From assembly GCF_000014065.1 (NCBI RefSeq), contig NC_008044.1, forward strand, positions 271,501 through 335,500: a stretch of DNA of 64,000 nt, written 5' to 3'. The notes under the pieces are model-generated. The model did not search any database and was not told the DNA's origin. It saw only the letters and a program-made list of their open reading frames with translations. The DNA comes from Ruegeria sp. TM1040. Its GTDB lineage: Bacteria > Pseudomonadota > Alphaproteobacteria > Rhodobacterales > Rhodobacteraceae. Position 1 is the first letter of the stretch, and each line of letters begins with the position of its first letter. A program made the translations under genes and the position numbers. Shown one piece after another: positions 8,451 to 18,223 of this stretch.

Positions 8451-8639
8451 ATGGCTAAAACCATCGTCGTGAAACAGATCGGCTCGCCGATCCGTCGCCC
8501 CGCCGAACAGCGCGCAACCCTGATCGGTCTGGGCCTGAACAAGATGCACAAGACCCGCGAACTGGAAGATACCCCTTCCGTGCGCGGCATGGTCAACAAG
8601 ATCCCGCATCTGGTGGAAATCGTCGAAGAGCGCGACTAA
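8451..8639 (+). CDS. rpmD: 50S ribosomal protein L30
   Basis: The 62-residue product has the L30 ferredoxin-like fold pattern [19 protein letters not shown] and [20 protein letters not shown]. It ends this transcription block: a strong terminator follows, whereas in many bacteria rplO follows directly. Confidence 0.97.
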
Positions 8640-8662
8640 GCCTCTTTGTCGACAAGACTTTG

Positions 8663-8696
8663 AAAACGCCCGCGGAGAAATCCGGGGGCGTTTTTT
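8663..8696 (+). terminator. Intrinsic terminator after rpmD
   Basis: A 12-bp stem with one mismatch (AACGCCC...GGA with TCC...GGGCGTT, loop GAAA) is followed by six T at 8691-8696. It splits the spc-type operon between rpmD and the DUF1127 gene. Confidence 0.85.
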
Positions 8697-8756
8697 CGTC
8701 AGGGGAGAGCGCGCGTTCTATGCATCTGCGGCATAGCGGGTGTTCCGAACCGTCAG

Positions 8757-8784
8757 TTGTTAGCGCCAACAAGCTGCCTTATCT
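8757..8784 (+). promoter_or_regulatory. Putative promoter of the DUF1127 gene
   Basis: A TTGTTA box at 8757-8762 lies 16 bp before TTATCT at 8779-8784. The -35 box is part of an inverted repeat TTGTT-AGCGCC-AACAA (8757-8772) that could be an operator. The gene starts 80 bases downstream. Confidence 0.4.
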
Positions 8785-8863
8785 TCGCAAGTGTCAAAGG
8801 AATTGAACAGAGACAACAAGAGCCGCGGAAACCCGTCCCGGCTAGAGATAAGGACCAAAACAC

Positions 8864-9079
8864 ATGGCACATGTACTGAACACAAACATCGCATCTTCCT
8901 CTTTTGTGGCACGCCTGCGCGACGCCATCGAGCAGACCCGCAGCTCCTGGGCGCTCTACAAGGAATACAAGAACACCTATAACGAGCTGGCCTCCCTCAC
9001 GGATCGCGACCTGGCCGATATCGGTGTGCGCCGCTGCGACATTGCAGACCTGGCCCGCAGCCACGTCTACGGCGCCTGA
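8864..9079 (+). CDS. DUF1127 small protein
   Basis: The product is a 71-residue protein whose C-terminal half is the DUF1127 motif YNELASLTDRDLADIGVRRCDIADLAR. DUF1127 proteins are short, Arg-rich and common in alphaproteobacteria. Some have been tied to phosphate or carbon metabolism through RNA turnover. It sits between rpmD and rplO with its own promoter-like sequence and terminator, so it is probably an independent stress-responsive gene inside the ribosomal cluster. The ATG follows AAGGA. Confidence 0.85.
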   Translation: MAHVLNTNIASSSFVARLRDAIEQTRSSWALYKEYKNTYNELASLTDRDLADIGVRRCDIADLARSHVYGA

Positions 9080-9149
9080 TCGCGCGTCTGACAGGACTTT
9101 TCGGCCAGGTTCCCTTCCTCCTCCCTCGGGGAGCCATGGCCCATCAAGA

Positions 9150-9177
9150 GCGCCTCCACATCGTGGGGGCGTTTTTG
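9150..9177 (+). terminator. Intrinsic terminator after the DUF1127 gene
   Basis: An 8-bp stem with one G-U pair (CGCCTCCA at 9151-9158 with TGGGGGCG at 9164-9171) is followed by five T. Confidence 0.75.
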
Positions 9178-9507
9178 TTGCGCGGGGGGGCGTACGCTCT
9201 GGTGAGGAGATTTTCAGCTCGATCAGGCATCGTGTTCGGCGTGTTGCGCAACACGCGGGCCTGCGGTGGCATGTAGGTCCACCCCGGAAAACGGGGCCCC
9301 GGAATGACGTCCGGGGCTGCAAGGTCAGATATCTGTTCTTCTTGGAGGGTGACGCCTCTGAACCCATTCCGAACCGGCGGCGCCGCCACCTTTAACGGGA
9401 CGCACCAGCAGCCAAAGACATCGATAGAGGCGAATGGCGGCAGGGCAGGGGCCCTGCGGCCCGATACGGCATTGTTGCCGTCCGCTCCGCGTGGGGCAAG
9501 TCAAACC
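9178..9507. other. Gene-free, highly structured stretch upstream of rplO
   Basis: No convincing coding region is seen on either strand between the DUF1127 terminator and the rplO promoter. A row of self-complementary elements lies at 9241-9254 (perfect palindrome GTGTTGCGCAACAC), 9265-9283 (GGTGG/CCACC), 9282-9296 (CCCCG/CGGGG) and 9297-9316 (CCCCGGA/TCCGGGG). This suggests an untranslated RNA or a structured leader, but I cannot assign a known RNA family. Confidence 0.35.
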
Positions 9508-9536
9508 TTGATCCTGCTGTGCATCCCGTCTATACG
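9508..9536 (+). promoter_or_regulatory. Putative sigma-70-type promoter for rplO-secY-adk
   Basis: TTGATC at 9508-9513 and TATACG at 9531-9536 are separated by exactly 17 bp. The transcript would start about 90 bases before rplO. It fits the need for a promoter after the terminators upstream. Confidence 0.55.
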
Positions 9537-9635
9537 CCCCCGGTGGCTATCTGTGCCGCAAGAATCAAAACCAAGAAATGCCGTGTCTGACCCTGCTCGC
9601 TTCATGGGGTCACTTCCGGCTTTAGGAGAAGCGAT

Positions 9636-10106
9636 ATGAAACTCAATGAACTGCGCGACAACCCAGGTGCATCCCCGAAACGGACCCGCGTTGGCCGTGG
9701 TCCGGGCTCCGGCAAAGGTAAAATGGGTGGCCGCGGTATCAAAGGTCAGAAGTCCCGTTCCGGTGTGGCGATCAATGGCTACGAAGGTGGCCAGATGCCG
9801 CTCTACCAGCGTCTGCCCAAGCGTGGCTTCAACAAGCCCAACGCGAAGAAGTACGCTGTTGTGAACCTCGGCCTGATCCAGAAATTCATCGACGCAGGCA
9901 AGCTCGACGCAGCTTCGATCACCGAAGACAGCCTCGTGGCATCCGGCCTCGTCCGTCGCAAGCTCGACGGCATCCGCGTGCTGGCGAAGGGTGAATTCAC
10001 CGCCAAGGCGACCATCGCTGTGACCGGTGCCTCCAAGTCTGCCGTTGAGGCAGTTTCCAAGGCAGGCGGCGCCCTGACCGTGGCATCTGAGGCCGCAGCT
10101 GAGTAA
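9636..10106 (+). CDS. rplO: 50S ribosomal protein L15
   Basis: The 156-residue product starts [22 protein letters not shown] and keeps the glycine-rich [22 protein letters not shown] segment that threads into 23S rRNA. An AGGAGAAG ribosome binding site precedes the ATG. It heads a second unit with secY and adk. Confidence 0.97.
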   Translation: MKLNELRDNPGASPKRTRVGRGPGSGKGKMGGRGIKGQKSRSGVAINGYEGGQMPLYQRLPKRGFNKPNAKKYAVVNLGLIQKFIDAGKLDAASITEDSLVASGLVRRKLDGIRVLAKGEFTAKATIAVTGASKSAVEAVSKAGGALTVASEAAAE

Positions 10107-10157
10107 CGGCTTGTGAGCGGCGCGTAAGCCGCTTACATAAGTCATCAGTTTTCCCAT

Positions 10158-10197
10158 ACGCCGTCCGAGCCGGAAAACGGTTCCGGGCGGCGTTTTC
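10158..10197 (+). terminator. Weak terminator or attenuator between rplO and secY
   Basis: A 10-bp stem with one G-U pair (10158-10167 with 10184-10193) is followed by only four T in total. Partial read-through into secY 20 bases downstream seems likely, so it may lower secY expression relative to rplO. Confidence 0.5.
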
Positions 10198-10216
10198 GCA
10201 AGAAGAGACTCCTTTT

Positions 10217-11577
<1,361 letters not shown>

Positions 11578-11581
<4 letters not shown>

Positions 11582-12159
11582 CCAATATTATTCTTCTGGG
11601 CCCGCCCGGCGCGGGCAAGGGAACGCAGGCCAGCCACCTGGTCAAGACCCGCAACATGACCCAGCTCTCCACCGGGGACATGCTGCGCGCGGCGCAGTCC
11701 TCCGGCTCCGAGATGGGCAAGAAGGTCGCGGCGATCATGGCCGAGGGCAAGCTCGTCACGGATCAGATCGTGATCGGTCTTATTCGCGAGCGTCTGCAAG
11801 AAGGTTCCGAGGGCGGCTTCATCTTTGACGGCTTCCCACGCACCCTCGCGCAGGCAGACGCGCTCGAGAAGCTCCTGACCGAAATGGGCCTGAAGCTTGA
11901 TGCAGTGATCGAGATGCAGGTGGATGACGAGGTGCTCGTGAAGCGCATCGTCAACCGCGCCGAAGAGGCCCGCGCTGCGGGCAAGGAAGCGCGCGCCGAT
12001 GACAATGAGGACTCGGTCCGTATCCGGCTGATGGAATACTACAAGAAGACCTCGCCGCTTATCGGCTATTACTGGGCCAAGGGCAATCTGCAGCGTCTGG
12101 ACGGCATGGCCTCCATCGACGAAGTGCAGAAATCCATCGCTTGGATTCTGGGCGACTGA
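11578..12159 (+). CDS. adk: Adenylate kinase (short-lid form)
   Basis: The 193-residue enzyme has the P-loop [11 protein letters not shown] at the N-terminus, [19 protein letters not shown] and the Arg residues of VRIRLMEYY. It converts ATP and AMP to two ADP. The lid region is short (around residues 125-145) and lacks the long insert with zinc-type cysteines, so this is the short form. It overlaps secY by four bases. Confidence 0.97.
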
Positions 12160-12199
12160 TCGCACCCGTCGCGTTCACGCGGTGCATGAAATAGACCAG

Positions 12200-12231
12200 A
12201 CAGGCTGCCCTTGGGCGGCCTGTTTTGTTTT
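12200..12231 (+). terminator. Intrinsic terminator after adk
   Basis: A 10-bp stem with one G-U pair (ACAGGCTGCC with GGCGGCCTGT) is followed by TTTGTTTT. It ends the rplO-secY-adk unit. Confidence 0.8.
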
Positions 12232-12567
12232 GGACGCAGGGCAGGGCGCAGGGGTGGGCCAAGAGAGGCGCGCAGGGTCGAATTGCCCAGAGATTATGCA
12301 TTGCGGCGCGCCTCAGGATGGGCGATACGGGATTGACGCAACAGGAACTTCAGCCCGTGCCAGTTGATGCCGGTTTCAGGGTTGACCCATAGGTCAAATC
12401 CACATACCAACCGACATCCCTGCTGGGAATCATTCCAGGCGGGCAATTTGCGTTGTCCACCTGATTACCTCGATACATCCGAGACCCTTTGGCCCATGCC
12501 AACTGGTTGAGTGTTGTGAAAAAAGGTTCTGGAGCTACGGAACCGCAACCAAAAAGGAAAGTGACAC
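12232..12567 (+). promoter_or_regulatory. Gene-free leader region of rpsM with candidate promoter
   Basis: No gene is supported here. TTGACC (12382-12387) and a weak TACCAA (12405-12410) are 17 bp apart. The -35 box belongs to a perfect inverted repeat TTGACC-CATA-GGTCAA (12382-12397) that could bind a regulator. A further small stem, GGTTC...GGAACC, lies at 12524-12543 just ahead of the rpsM ribosome binding site. Confidence 0.35.
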
Positions 12568-12936
12568 GTGGCACGTATTGCCGGCGTTAACATCCCGACC
12601 GCCAAACGGGTTCCGATCGCCCTGACTTATATCACGGGTATCGGCCCTGCATCCGCCAAAGCTATCTGTGAGGCCGTGAACATCGACGCAACCCGTCGTG
12701 TGAACGAACTCTCCGACGCAGAAGTTCTGGCCATCCGCGAACACATCGACGCCACCTACACCGTTGAAGGTGACCTGCGTCGTGAAGTGCAGATGAACAT
12801 CAAGCGCCTGATGGACCTGGGCTGCTACCGTGGCCTGCGCCACCGTCGCAACCTGCCGGTTCGTGGTCAGCGCACCCACACCAACGCTCGTACTCGCAAA
12901 GGCCCCGCAAAGGCCATTGCCGGTAAGAAGAAGTAA
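12568..12936 (+). CDS. rpsM: 30S ribosomal protein S13
   Basis: The 122-residue product starts [19 protein letters not shown] and ends with the rRNA-binding tail [25 protein letters not shown]. The start codon is GTG, set by AAGGAAA seven bases upstream. S13 bridges the 30S head to the 50S subunit. It opens the alpha-type operon with rpsK, rpoA and rplQ. rpmJ and map, often found here, are absent. Confidence 0.97.
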   Translation: MARIAGVNIPTAKRVPIALTYITGIGPASAKAICEAVNIDATRRVNELSDAEVLAIREHIDATYTVEGDLRREVQMNIKRLMDLGCYRGLRHRRNLPVRGQRTHTNARTRKGPAKAIAGKKK

Positions 12937-12952
12937 GGGAGGGTCCTGACAG

Positions 12953-13342
12953 ATGGCACGCGATAAAACCCGCACGAAGCGTAAAGAGCGTAAGAACATT
13001 GCATCGGGCGTTGCCCATGTGAACTCCTCGTTCAACAACACCAAGATCCTGATCTCTGACGTTCAGGGCAACGCGATCTCCTGGTCCTCCGCTGGCACCA
13101 TGGGCTTCAAGGGCTCCCGTAAGTCCACGCCCTATGCCGCGCAGATGGCTGCAGAAGACGCAGGCCGCAAGGCACAGGATCACGGCGTAAAGACCCTCGA
13201 GGTCGAGGTTCAAGGCCCCGGTTCGGGTCGTGAATCCGCCCTGCGCGCGCTGGCCGCAATCGGTTTCAACATCACCAACATCCGTGATGTGACCCCGATC
13301 GCACACAACGGCTGCCGCCCGCCGAAGCGCCGCCGCGTCTAA
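12953..13342 (+). CDS. rpsK: 30S ribosomal protein S11
   Basis: The 129-residue product has [18 protein letters not shown] and the basic C-terminus [18 protein letters not shown] typical of S11, a platform protein next to the E site. It lies 16 bases after rpsM. A long hairpin separates it from rpoA. Confidence 0.98.
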
Positions 13343-13357
13343 GCGACACAAACTTTG

Positions 13358-13388
13358 ACTGAGGCCTTGTCTTGGACAGGGCCTCAGT
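13358..13388 (+). promoter_or_regulatory. Long hairpin between rpsK and rpoA
   Basis: A 14-bp stem with a single G-U pair (13358-13371 with 13375-13388, loop TTG) lies 15 bases after rpsK. No T run follows, so it is unlikely to be a simple terminator. It could be an RNase processing site or a protein-binding element that separates rpoA output from that of the ribosomal proteins. Confidence 0.6.
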
Positions 13389-13455
13389 TCGTCATTTGAA
13401 ACCTCGGGCGTCTGATCCTTTGGACATGGGGTTCAGACAGGAATGGAGGGAACGC

Positions 13456-14472
13456 ATGATCCATAAGAATTGGGCAGAATTGATCAAGCCCACGCAGCTT
13501 GAGGTGAAACCGGGCAATGATCCGGCACGTCAGGCAACGCTCGTTGCGGAACCGCTGGAGCGTGGCTTTGGTCTGACGCTCGGCAACGCGCTGCGCCGCA
13601 TCCTGATGAGCTCGCTGCAAGGCGCGGCCATCACATCCGTCCAGATCGACAACGTGCTGCACGAGTTTTCCTCCGTGGCCGGTGTTCGTGAAGACGTCAC
13701 AGACATCATCCTGAACCTCAAGCAGGTCTCCCTGCGCATGGAAGTCGAAGGGCCCAAGCGCCTGTCGATCAATGCCAAAGGTCCGGCCGTCGTCACCGCA
13801 GGCGACATTGCCGAAACCGCTGGCATCGAAGTTCTGAACCGCGAGCACGTCATCTGCCACCTCGACGATGGTGCGGATCTGTTCATGGAACTCACTGTCA
13901 ACACCGGCAAAGGCTATGTCTCTGCCGAGAAGAACAAGCCCGAGGACGCACCGATTGGTCTTATTCCGATCGACGCGATCTATTCCCCGGTCAAGAAGGT
14001 CTCTTACGACGTTCAGCCGACCCGCGAAGGTCAGGTTCTGGACTATGACAAGCTGACCCTCAAAGTTGACACCGACGGCTCCATCACCCCCGAAGACGCG
14101 CTGGCTTTTGCGGCCCGCATCCTTCAGGACCAGCTGTCGATCTTCGTGAACTTCGACGAGCCGGAATCCGCAGGTCGTCAGGACGAGGACGATGGTCTCG
14201 AGTTCAACCCGCTTCTCCTCAAGAAAGTGGACGAGCTGGAACTGTCCGTGCGTTCGGCAAACTGCCTCAAGAACGACAACATCGTCTATATCGGCGATCT
14301 GATCCAGAAAACCGAAGCCGAGATGCTCCGCACCCCGAACTTCGGCCGCAAGTCCTTGAACGAAATCAAGGAAGTGCTGTCTGGCATGGGTCTGCACCTC
14401 GGTATGGACGTCGAGGACTGGCCGCCGGACAACATCGAAGAGCTGGCCAAGAAATTCGAAGACAGCTTCTAA
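13456..14472 (+). CDS. rpoA: DNA-directed RNA polymerase subunit alpha
   Basis: The product is 338 residues from the ATG at 13456 ([12 protein letters not shown]), five bases after GGAGGG. Longer in-frame starts upstream would run through the hairpin and are rejected. The N-terminal dimerisation domain has [16 protein letters not shown] and the C-terminal domain has [19 protein letters not shown] and [14 protein letters not shown], the UP-element and activator contact region. It organises RNA polymerase assembly. Confidence 0.98.
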
Positions 14473-14618
14473 GCTGGACTTTCGATCCGAGGGGGGCTAA
14501 GGCCCCCTTCAAAATTCCCGGAGCTGCCGGGGAAAATCCGGGCCTTCCGCCCCAAGGTGAGCAGCCGACACGCATCAGCTGCCTGACAAAGCAAAACGCA
14601 AGTTAAAGGATATCAAAA

Positions 14619-15044
14619 ATGCGTCACGCACGTGGTTATCGCCGCCTGAACCGTACTCACGAGCACCGTAAGGCCCTGTTCTCCAACATGGCTGGCTCGC
14701 TGATCGAACACGAACAGATCAAGACGACCCTTCCCAAAGCAAAAGAACTGCGTCCGATCATCGAAAAGATGATCACGCTGGCAAAGCGCGGCGACCTGCA
14801 CGCTCGCCGTCAGGCCGCGTCCAAGCTGAAAGAAGACAAGGACGTTGCAAAACTGTTCGACGTTCTGGGCCCGCGCTACAAGGATCGTCAGGGCGGTTAC
14901 GTCCGCATCCTGAAGGCCGGTTTCCGTTACGGTGACATGGCGCCTATGGCGATCATCGAATTCGTTGACCGCGACGTTTCCGCCAAAGGCGCAGCCGACA
15001 AGGCCCGTCTGGCAGAAATCGAAGCTGTCGAAGACGAAGAATAA
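14619..15044 (+). CDS. rplQ: 50S ribosomal protein L17
   Basis: The 141-residue product starts [20 protein letters not shown] and keeps the family segment [19 protein letters not shown]. It has a short acidic tail (EAVEDEE). It lies 146 bases after rpoA, with a G-rich hairpin (about 14487-14510) lacking a T run in between, so it is probably still cotranscribed. It is the last gene of the alpha-type operon. Confidence 0.98.
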
Positions 15045-15074
15045 GATCTCGCGGTCATCTGACCGTCTGACTTT

Positions 15075-15110
15075 CCCCCGCTCTGGCAACAGGGCGGGGG
15101 TTTTTGCTTT
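15075..15110 (+). terminator. Intrinsic terminator after rplQ
   Basis: An 11-bp stem with one G-U pair (15075-15085 with 15090-15100, loop GCAA) is followed by TTTTTGCTTTT. It marks the end of the ribosomal protein cluster. Confidence 0.9.
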
Positions 15111-15164
15111 TCGGACCCGACCTTGGCAGCTAACATCCGCTCAAGGTACATTTTTGGGCAAGGC

Positions 15165-16073
15165 ATGTTTAATCAGATTATCACGAAGGCCGCGTTCATA
15201 CTGGGTCTGAGCCTCGCAGGGGCGCTCCCTGCTGGTTCAGAAACTGTCGCAGGGCAAGAAGATGCCGCATACCTCTCTGCACGCGAGGATTGGTTGGCGG
15301 GAAACGACATCAAGGCACTTAAAGCTCTTGGTGTTCTGGCAAGGCAAGGCAACACCGCTGCCCAAATACTTTTGTCACGGATCGCCGCATCGAAGCTTAC
15401 ACATCAGCATGTGACGGCAGATTTACCGCGTCGCGAGCGCATCGCCTTGCTGCGCAAGGAACAGGGATTGTCTGGCAAGGATTGGCTGACAGAGGCGCGG
15501 TCTTCTTCTGAACTTGTAGAGGCGCTTTGGACATTGAACAGAACCCCGGATGCGATGGACGCAGGACAAGCTGTCGAAATCCTTTGGGACCACGGCGAGG
15601 CCAAAGCCGCAATCAATATGATGCTTGAAGCGTGGTCTCGGGGCGAAGAGGATAGCGTTCTGAAACGGATCGAAGCGAGCAGTCACGATCTCGGACCCGA
15701 TGGGGCGCAGATGCTGGCCTTCCTGAAAGGAGATATTGACCAATGGCGAGTGGACGAGCTGCGCGGGCGGCTTGCACTTGAAGGGTTGCTAGAGCCGCTC
15801 ACCAGTCTCTCGGATGCGTCCCGCTTGGCCAAGGTGGAGGAGATTCCTTCTCTGGAGCCATTGAGCAAATATTGCGCGGCCACCTGTCCCGAGTCCGTTG
15901 CGCTTTGCCTCAGATCGGGGCTTCGTGCTGCAACCGTTGCCGGTCGCTTCCCACAGCCTTTCGCAAGCCCGTCGCAATCCCTCATTCCCGACGAGGAATA
16001 CTGGGACAGTGCCCGATTTCAGGGTGATTTCTCGGCGCTCATGAAGGCCGGAGGTGGGTTGACCTGCGAGTAG
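15165..16073 (+). CDS. Exported hypothetical protein with helical repeats
   Basis: From the ATG at 15165 the product is 302 residues with a signal peptide (MFNQIITKAAFILGLSLAGALPAGS). This choice is preferred over a TTG start at 15123 that would add 14 residues before the signal. The mature part is rich in short amphipathic helices such as ALKALGVLARQGNTAAQILLSR, resembling Sel1/TPR-type repeats, and two Cys clusters lie near the C-terminus (CAATCPESVALC). No enzymatic motif is seen. Periplasmic location is inferred; function is unknown. Confidence 0.6.
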   Translation: MFNQIITKAAFILGLSLAGALPAGSETVAGQEDAAYLSAREDWLAGNDIKALKALGVLARQGNTAAQILLSRIAASKLTHQHVTADLPRRERIALLRKEQGLSGKDWLTEARSSSELVEALWTLNRTPDAMDAGQAVEILWDHGEAKAAINMMLEAWSRGEEDSVLKRIEASSHDLGPDGAQMLAFLKGDIDQWRVDELRGRLALEGLLEPLTSLSDASRLAKVEEIPSLEPLSKYCAATCPESVALCLRSGLRAATVAGRFPQPFASPSQSLIPDEEYWDSARFQGDFSALMKAGGGLTCE

Positions 16074-16088
16074 CCGCAGCGATGCGCG

Positions 16089-16427
16089 CTACTCTGCCGC
16101 CTTTTTCACGAACTGGCTCTTGAGGCCCATCTGGCCGATGCCGGGCACTTTGCAGTCGATGTCGTGATCTCCGTCCACCAAGCGGATGCCGCGCACCTTG
16201 GTGCCGACTTTGACCACAGAGGAGGAGCCTTTGACCTTGAGGTCCTTGATCACCGTTACGGTGTCGCCATCGCTCAGCACGTTGCCGACGCTGTCGCGTA
16301 CCACCGGCGCGTCTGAGGCGGTCTCGGCGGACCATTCATGGCCGCACTCGGGGCACACAAGCAGCGCGTCCATTGCATAAGCATAAACGGAGCCGCATTC
16401 GGGGCAGGGGGGCAAGCTATCTGTCAT
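16089..16427 (-). CDS. yjdM: Zinc ribbon protein of the YjdM/PhnA family
   Basis: The product is 112 residues. The N-terminal zinc ribbon has [10 protein letters not shown] and CPECGHEW (two CxxC pairs), followed by the conserved beta domain [26 protein letters not shown]. This is the small YjdM/PhnA family. Its historic annotation as an alkylphosphonate-uptake protein is not supported by enzymology, so a precise role is not assigned. It is a single gene that converges on the upstream exported protein gene. Confidence 0.85.
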   Translation of the reverse strand: MTDSLPPCPECGSVYAYAMDALLVCPECGHEWSAETASDAPVVRDSVGNVLSDGDTVTVIKDLKVKGSSSVVKVGTKVRGIRLVDGDHDIDCKVPGIGQMGLKSQFVKKAAE

Positions 16428-16505
16428 GTCCCGTCTTTAGCGCCCCATGCGCGCCGCGCACAGGGTTATTTCAGTCTAGGTTCTATTCTCTGGTCGTCCC
16501 GGTGA

Positions 16506-17405
16506 TCAGGCCTCGCGCGGGTCATTGAGGTACATTCGCCAATTGTGCTCCGGCGCAAATCCCAACATCCGCTTTGCTTTCTCGATGGAATAGAAGGTCT
16601 CCGTCTCGCCCATCTCGGCCTTGGGGATGCCGCGATAGTAGTGGCTGATGATCTCCGAGGTGCTGAGGTTCACCGAATGGTCCTCATTGGCGACGTTGAA
16701 GATCTCATAGCCAAGCCCGTCGGCGTCCAGACAGCGCTGCACCATCTGGCCGAGGTCGCGGGCGTCGATATAGGCAAAGATATTGCGCCGTCTGAGTTCG
16801 GGATCGGCCATATAGGCTGGGAAGTTCGCCTTGTATTCATGGGGTTCGATCACGTTGTTGATGCGCAATCCATAGATGTCGGCGCCACTGCGGCGTTGAA
16901 AGCTCAGCGCCGCCTGTTCATTGGCCACCTTGGACATTGCATAGGCGTCTTCGGGCACCACCGGATGTGCTTCGTCGATCGGCAGATACTCGGGCTTGCG
17001 CTCGCCCCCGGCAAAACAGATGCCATAGGTGGTCTCGGACGAAGCAAAGATCACCTTGCGCACCCCCGCCTTCAGGGCGGCGTCGATCACATTGTAGGTG
17101 CCCACGGTGTTGATCCGGTAGCACTCATTGTCCGACCGCATCAGCAGGCGCGGGATGGCTGCAAAATGCACCACCGCGTCAAAGGGCGGCGGGCTCCGAT
17201 GCTGCTCCATCTCGTCATATCCGGCCCAGGCGTGCATCACGTCATGCATCTGACCCGCATCGGTCATATCCGCGATGCGATTGTCCACACCGGGCAGATC
17301 GAGCGGGGTGAGATCCACATTGACGACCCGATGCCCCTGCGCCAGCAGATAGGCGATGACATGGCGTCCAGCTTTGCCAGAGCCTCCGGTGAACAGAATA
17401 CGCAT
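16506..17405 (-). CDS. NAD-dependent epimerase/dehydratase (extended SDR)
   Basis: From MRILFTGGSGKAGRH the product is 299 residues. The AGGAGG six bases upstream fixes this start over a much longer frame. The Rossmann glycine motif GGSGKAG, the catalytic YAMSK and an upstream Ser/Thr (SSETTYG) mark an extended short-chain dehydrogenase of the nucleotide-sugar epimerase type. It lacks obvious glycan neighbours, so the substrate is open. It is divergent from the YitT-family gene, with 164 bases between the starts. Confidence 0.8.
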   Translation of the reverse strand: MRILFTGGSGKAGRHVIAYLLAQGHRVVNVDLTPLDLPGVDNRIADMTDAGQMHDVMHAWAGYDEMEQHRSPPPFDAVVHFAAIPRLLMRSDNECYRINTVGTYNVIDAALKAGVRKVIFASSETTYGICFAGGERKPEYLPIDEAHPVVPEDAYAMSKVANEQAALSFQRRSGADIYGLRINNVIEPHEYKANFPAYMADPELRRRNIFAYIDARDLGQMVQRCLDADGLGYEIFNVANEDHSVNLSTSEIISHYYRGIPKAEMGETETFYSIEKAKRMLGFAPEHNWRMYLNDPREA

Positions 17406-17569
17406 GATGGCCTCCTCTCCTTGCGGCGAGGATAGCGGTAACGGCGCTGTGGTCCAGTGCACGCTTACGTGATCTTTGCCGTCACGGCCGAGTCCCCCCG
17501 GCGGCCTCGGCGATTGTTTTATGTCCTGCAGCGGCTTATCACGGGAACACAGCCTCAAGGAGACCGCTG

Positions 17570-18223
17570 ATGCGCACCCCACAGACCAAACCCCTCCTGA
17601 CCCTGTTTGATCTTCAAGGGTTGGTGTTCGGGGTATTGATGTGCTCGCTCGGGGTGGTGTTCCTCAAGGCGGCAGGGCTAGTGACGGGACAGACGGCAGG
17701 CATTGCGCTCTTGTTGTCCTATGTGCTGCCGCTCGGCTTTGGGCCGTTGTTTTTTATGATCGGTCTGCCGTTTCTGGTGCTGGCGTGGGTCAAACGGGGC
17801 GCGGTCTTTGCCCTGCGCACGGTCCTCGTGGTGCTCGGGATCTCTGCCGGGGCGCAGATCCTGCCACTCTACCTGAGCTTTGACACGCTGCACATTGGGA
17901 TTGCTGCGCTTTTGGGCGGGGCCTGTAGCGGGGCGGGGCTCATTGCGATCTTTCGCCACAACGCTTCGGCGGGGGGGATGACGATCCTCGGGATCATCAT
18001 CGAGCACCGTACCGGCTTTAAGGCGGGCTGGTTTCAGCTTGGCGTTGATGCTTGCGTTTTTGCGGTCTCGGCTCTGGTGCTGTCGCCCGAGCAGCTGATC
18101 TATTCCTTTGTCGGGGCGATGTTCACCAACCTCTGCATCGTGTGGAACTTTGACGTTGCCCAAAGCGGCACGGGCCGCCCCGGATACGGGCGCGCGGCCC
18201 CAAAGGGCGCTAGCGACGACTGA
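17570..18223 (+). CDS. YitT family membrane protein
   Basis: This 217-residue, very hydrophobic protein has about six membrane segments. Segments such as LKAAGLVTGQTAGIALLLSY and HNASAGGMTILGIIIEHRTG fit the YitT (formerly DUF161) family. Biochemical function is unknown. AAGGAGA precedes the ATG. Its last 14 bases overlap the 3' end of the convergent MATE gene. Confidence 0.75.
   Translation: MRTPQTKPLLTLFDLQGLVFGVLMCSLGVVFLKAAGLVTGQTAGIALLLSYVLPLGFGPLFFMIGLPFLVLAWVKRGAVFALRTVLVVLGISAGAQILPLYLSFDTLHIGIAALLGGACSGAGLIAIFRHNASAGGMTILGIIIEHRTGFKAGWFQLGVDACVFAVSALVLSPEQLIYSFVGAMFTNLCIVWNFDVAQSGTGRPGYGRAAPKGASDD

Noticed and set aside
9340-9400. Resemblance to 5S rRNA (AACCCATTCCGAAC)
   Set aside because: The short match to the 5S loop region is not backed by the flanking helices or a 120-base fold.
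13384-14397. Long minus-strand frame opposite rpoA
   Set aside because: Shadow of the rpoA coding bias.
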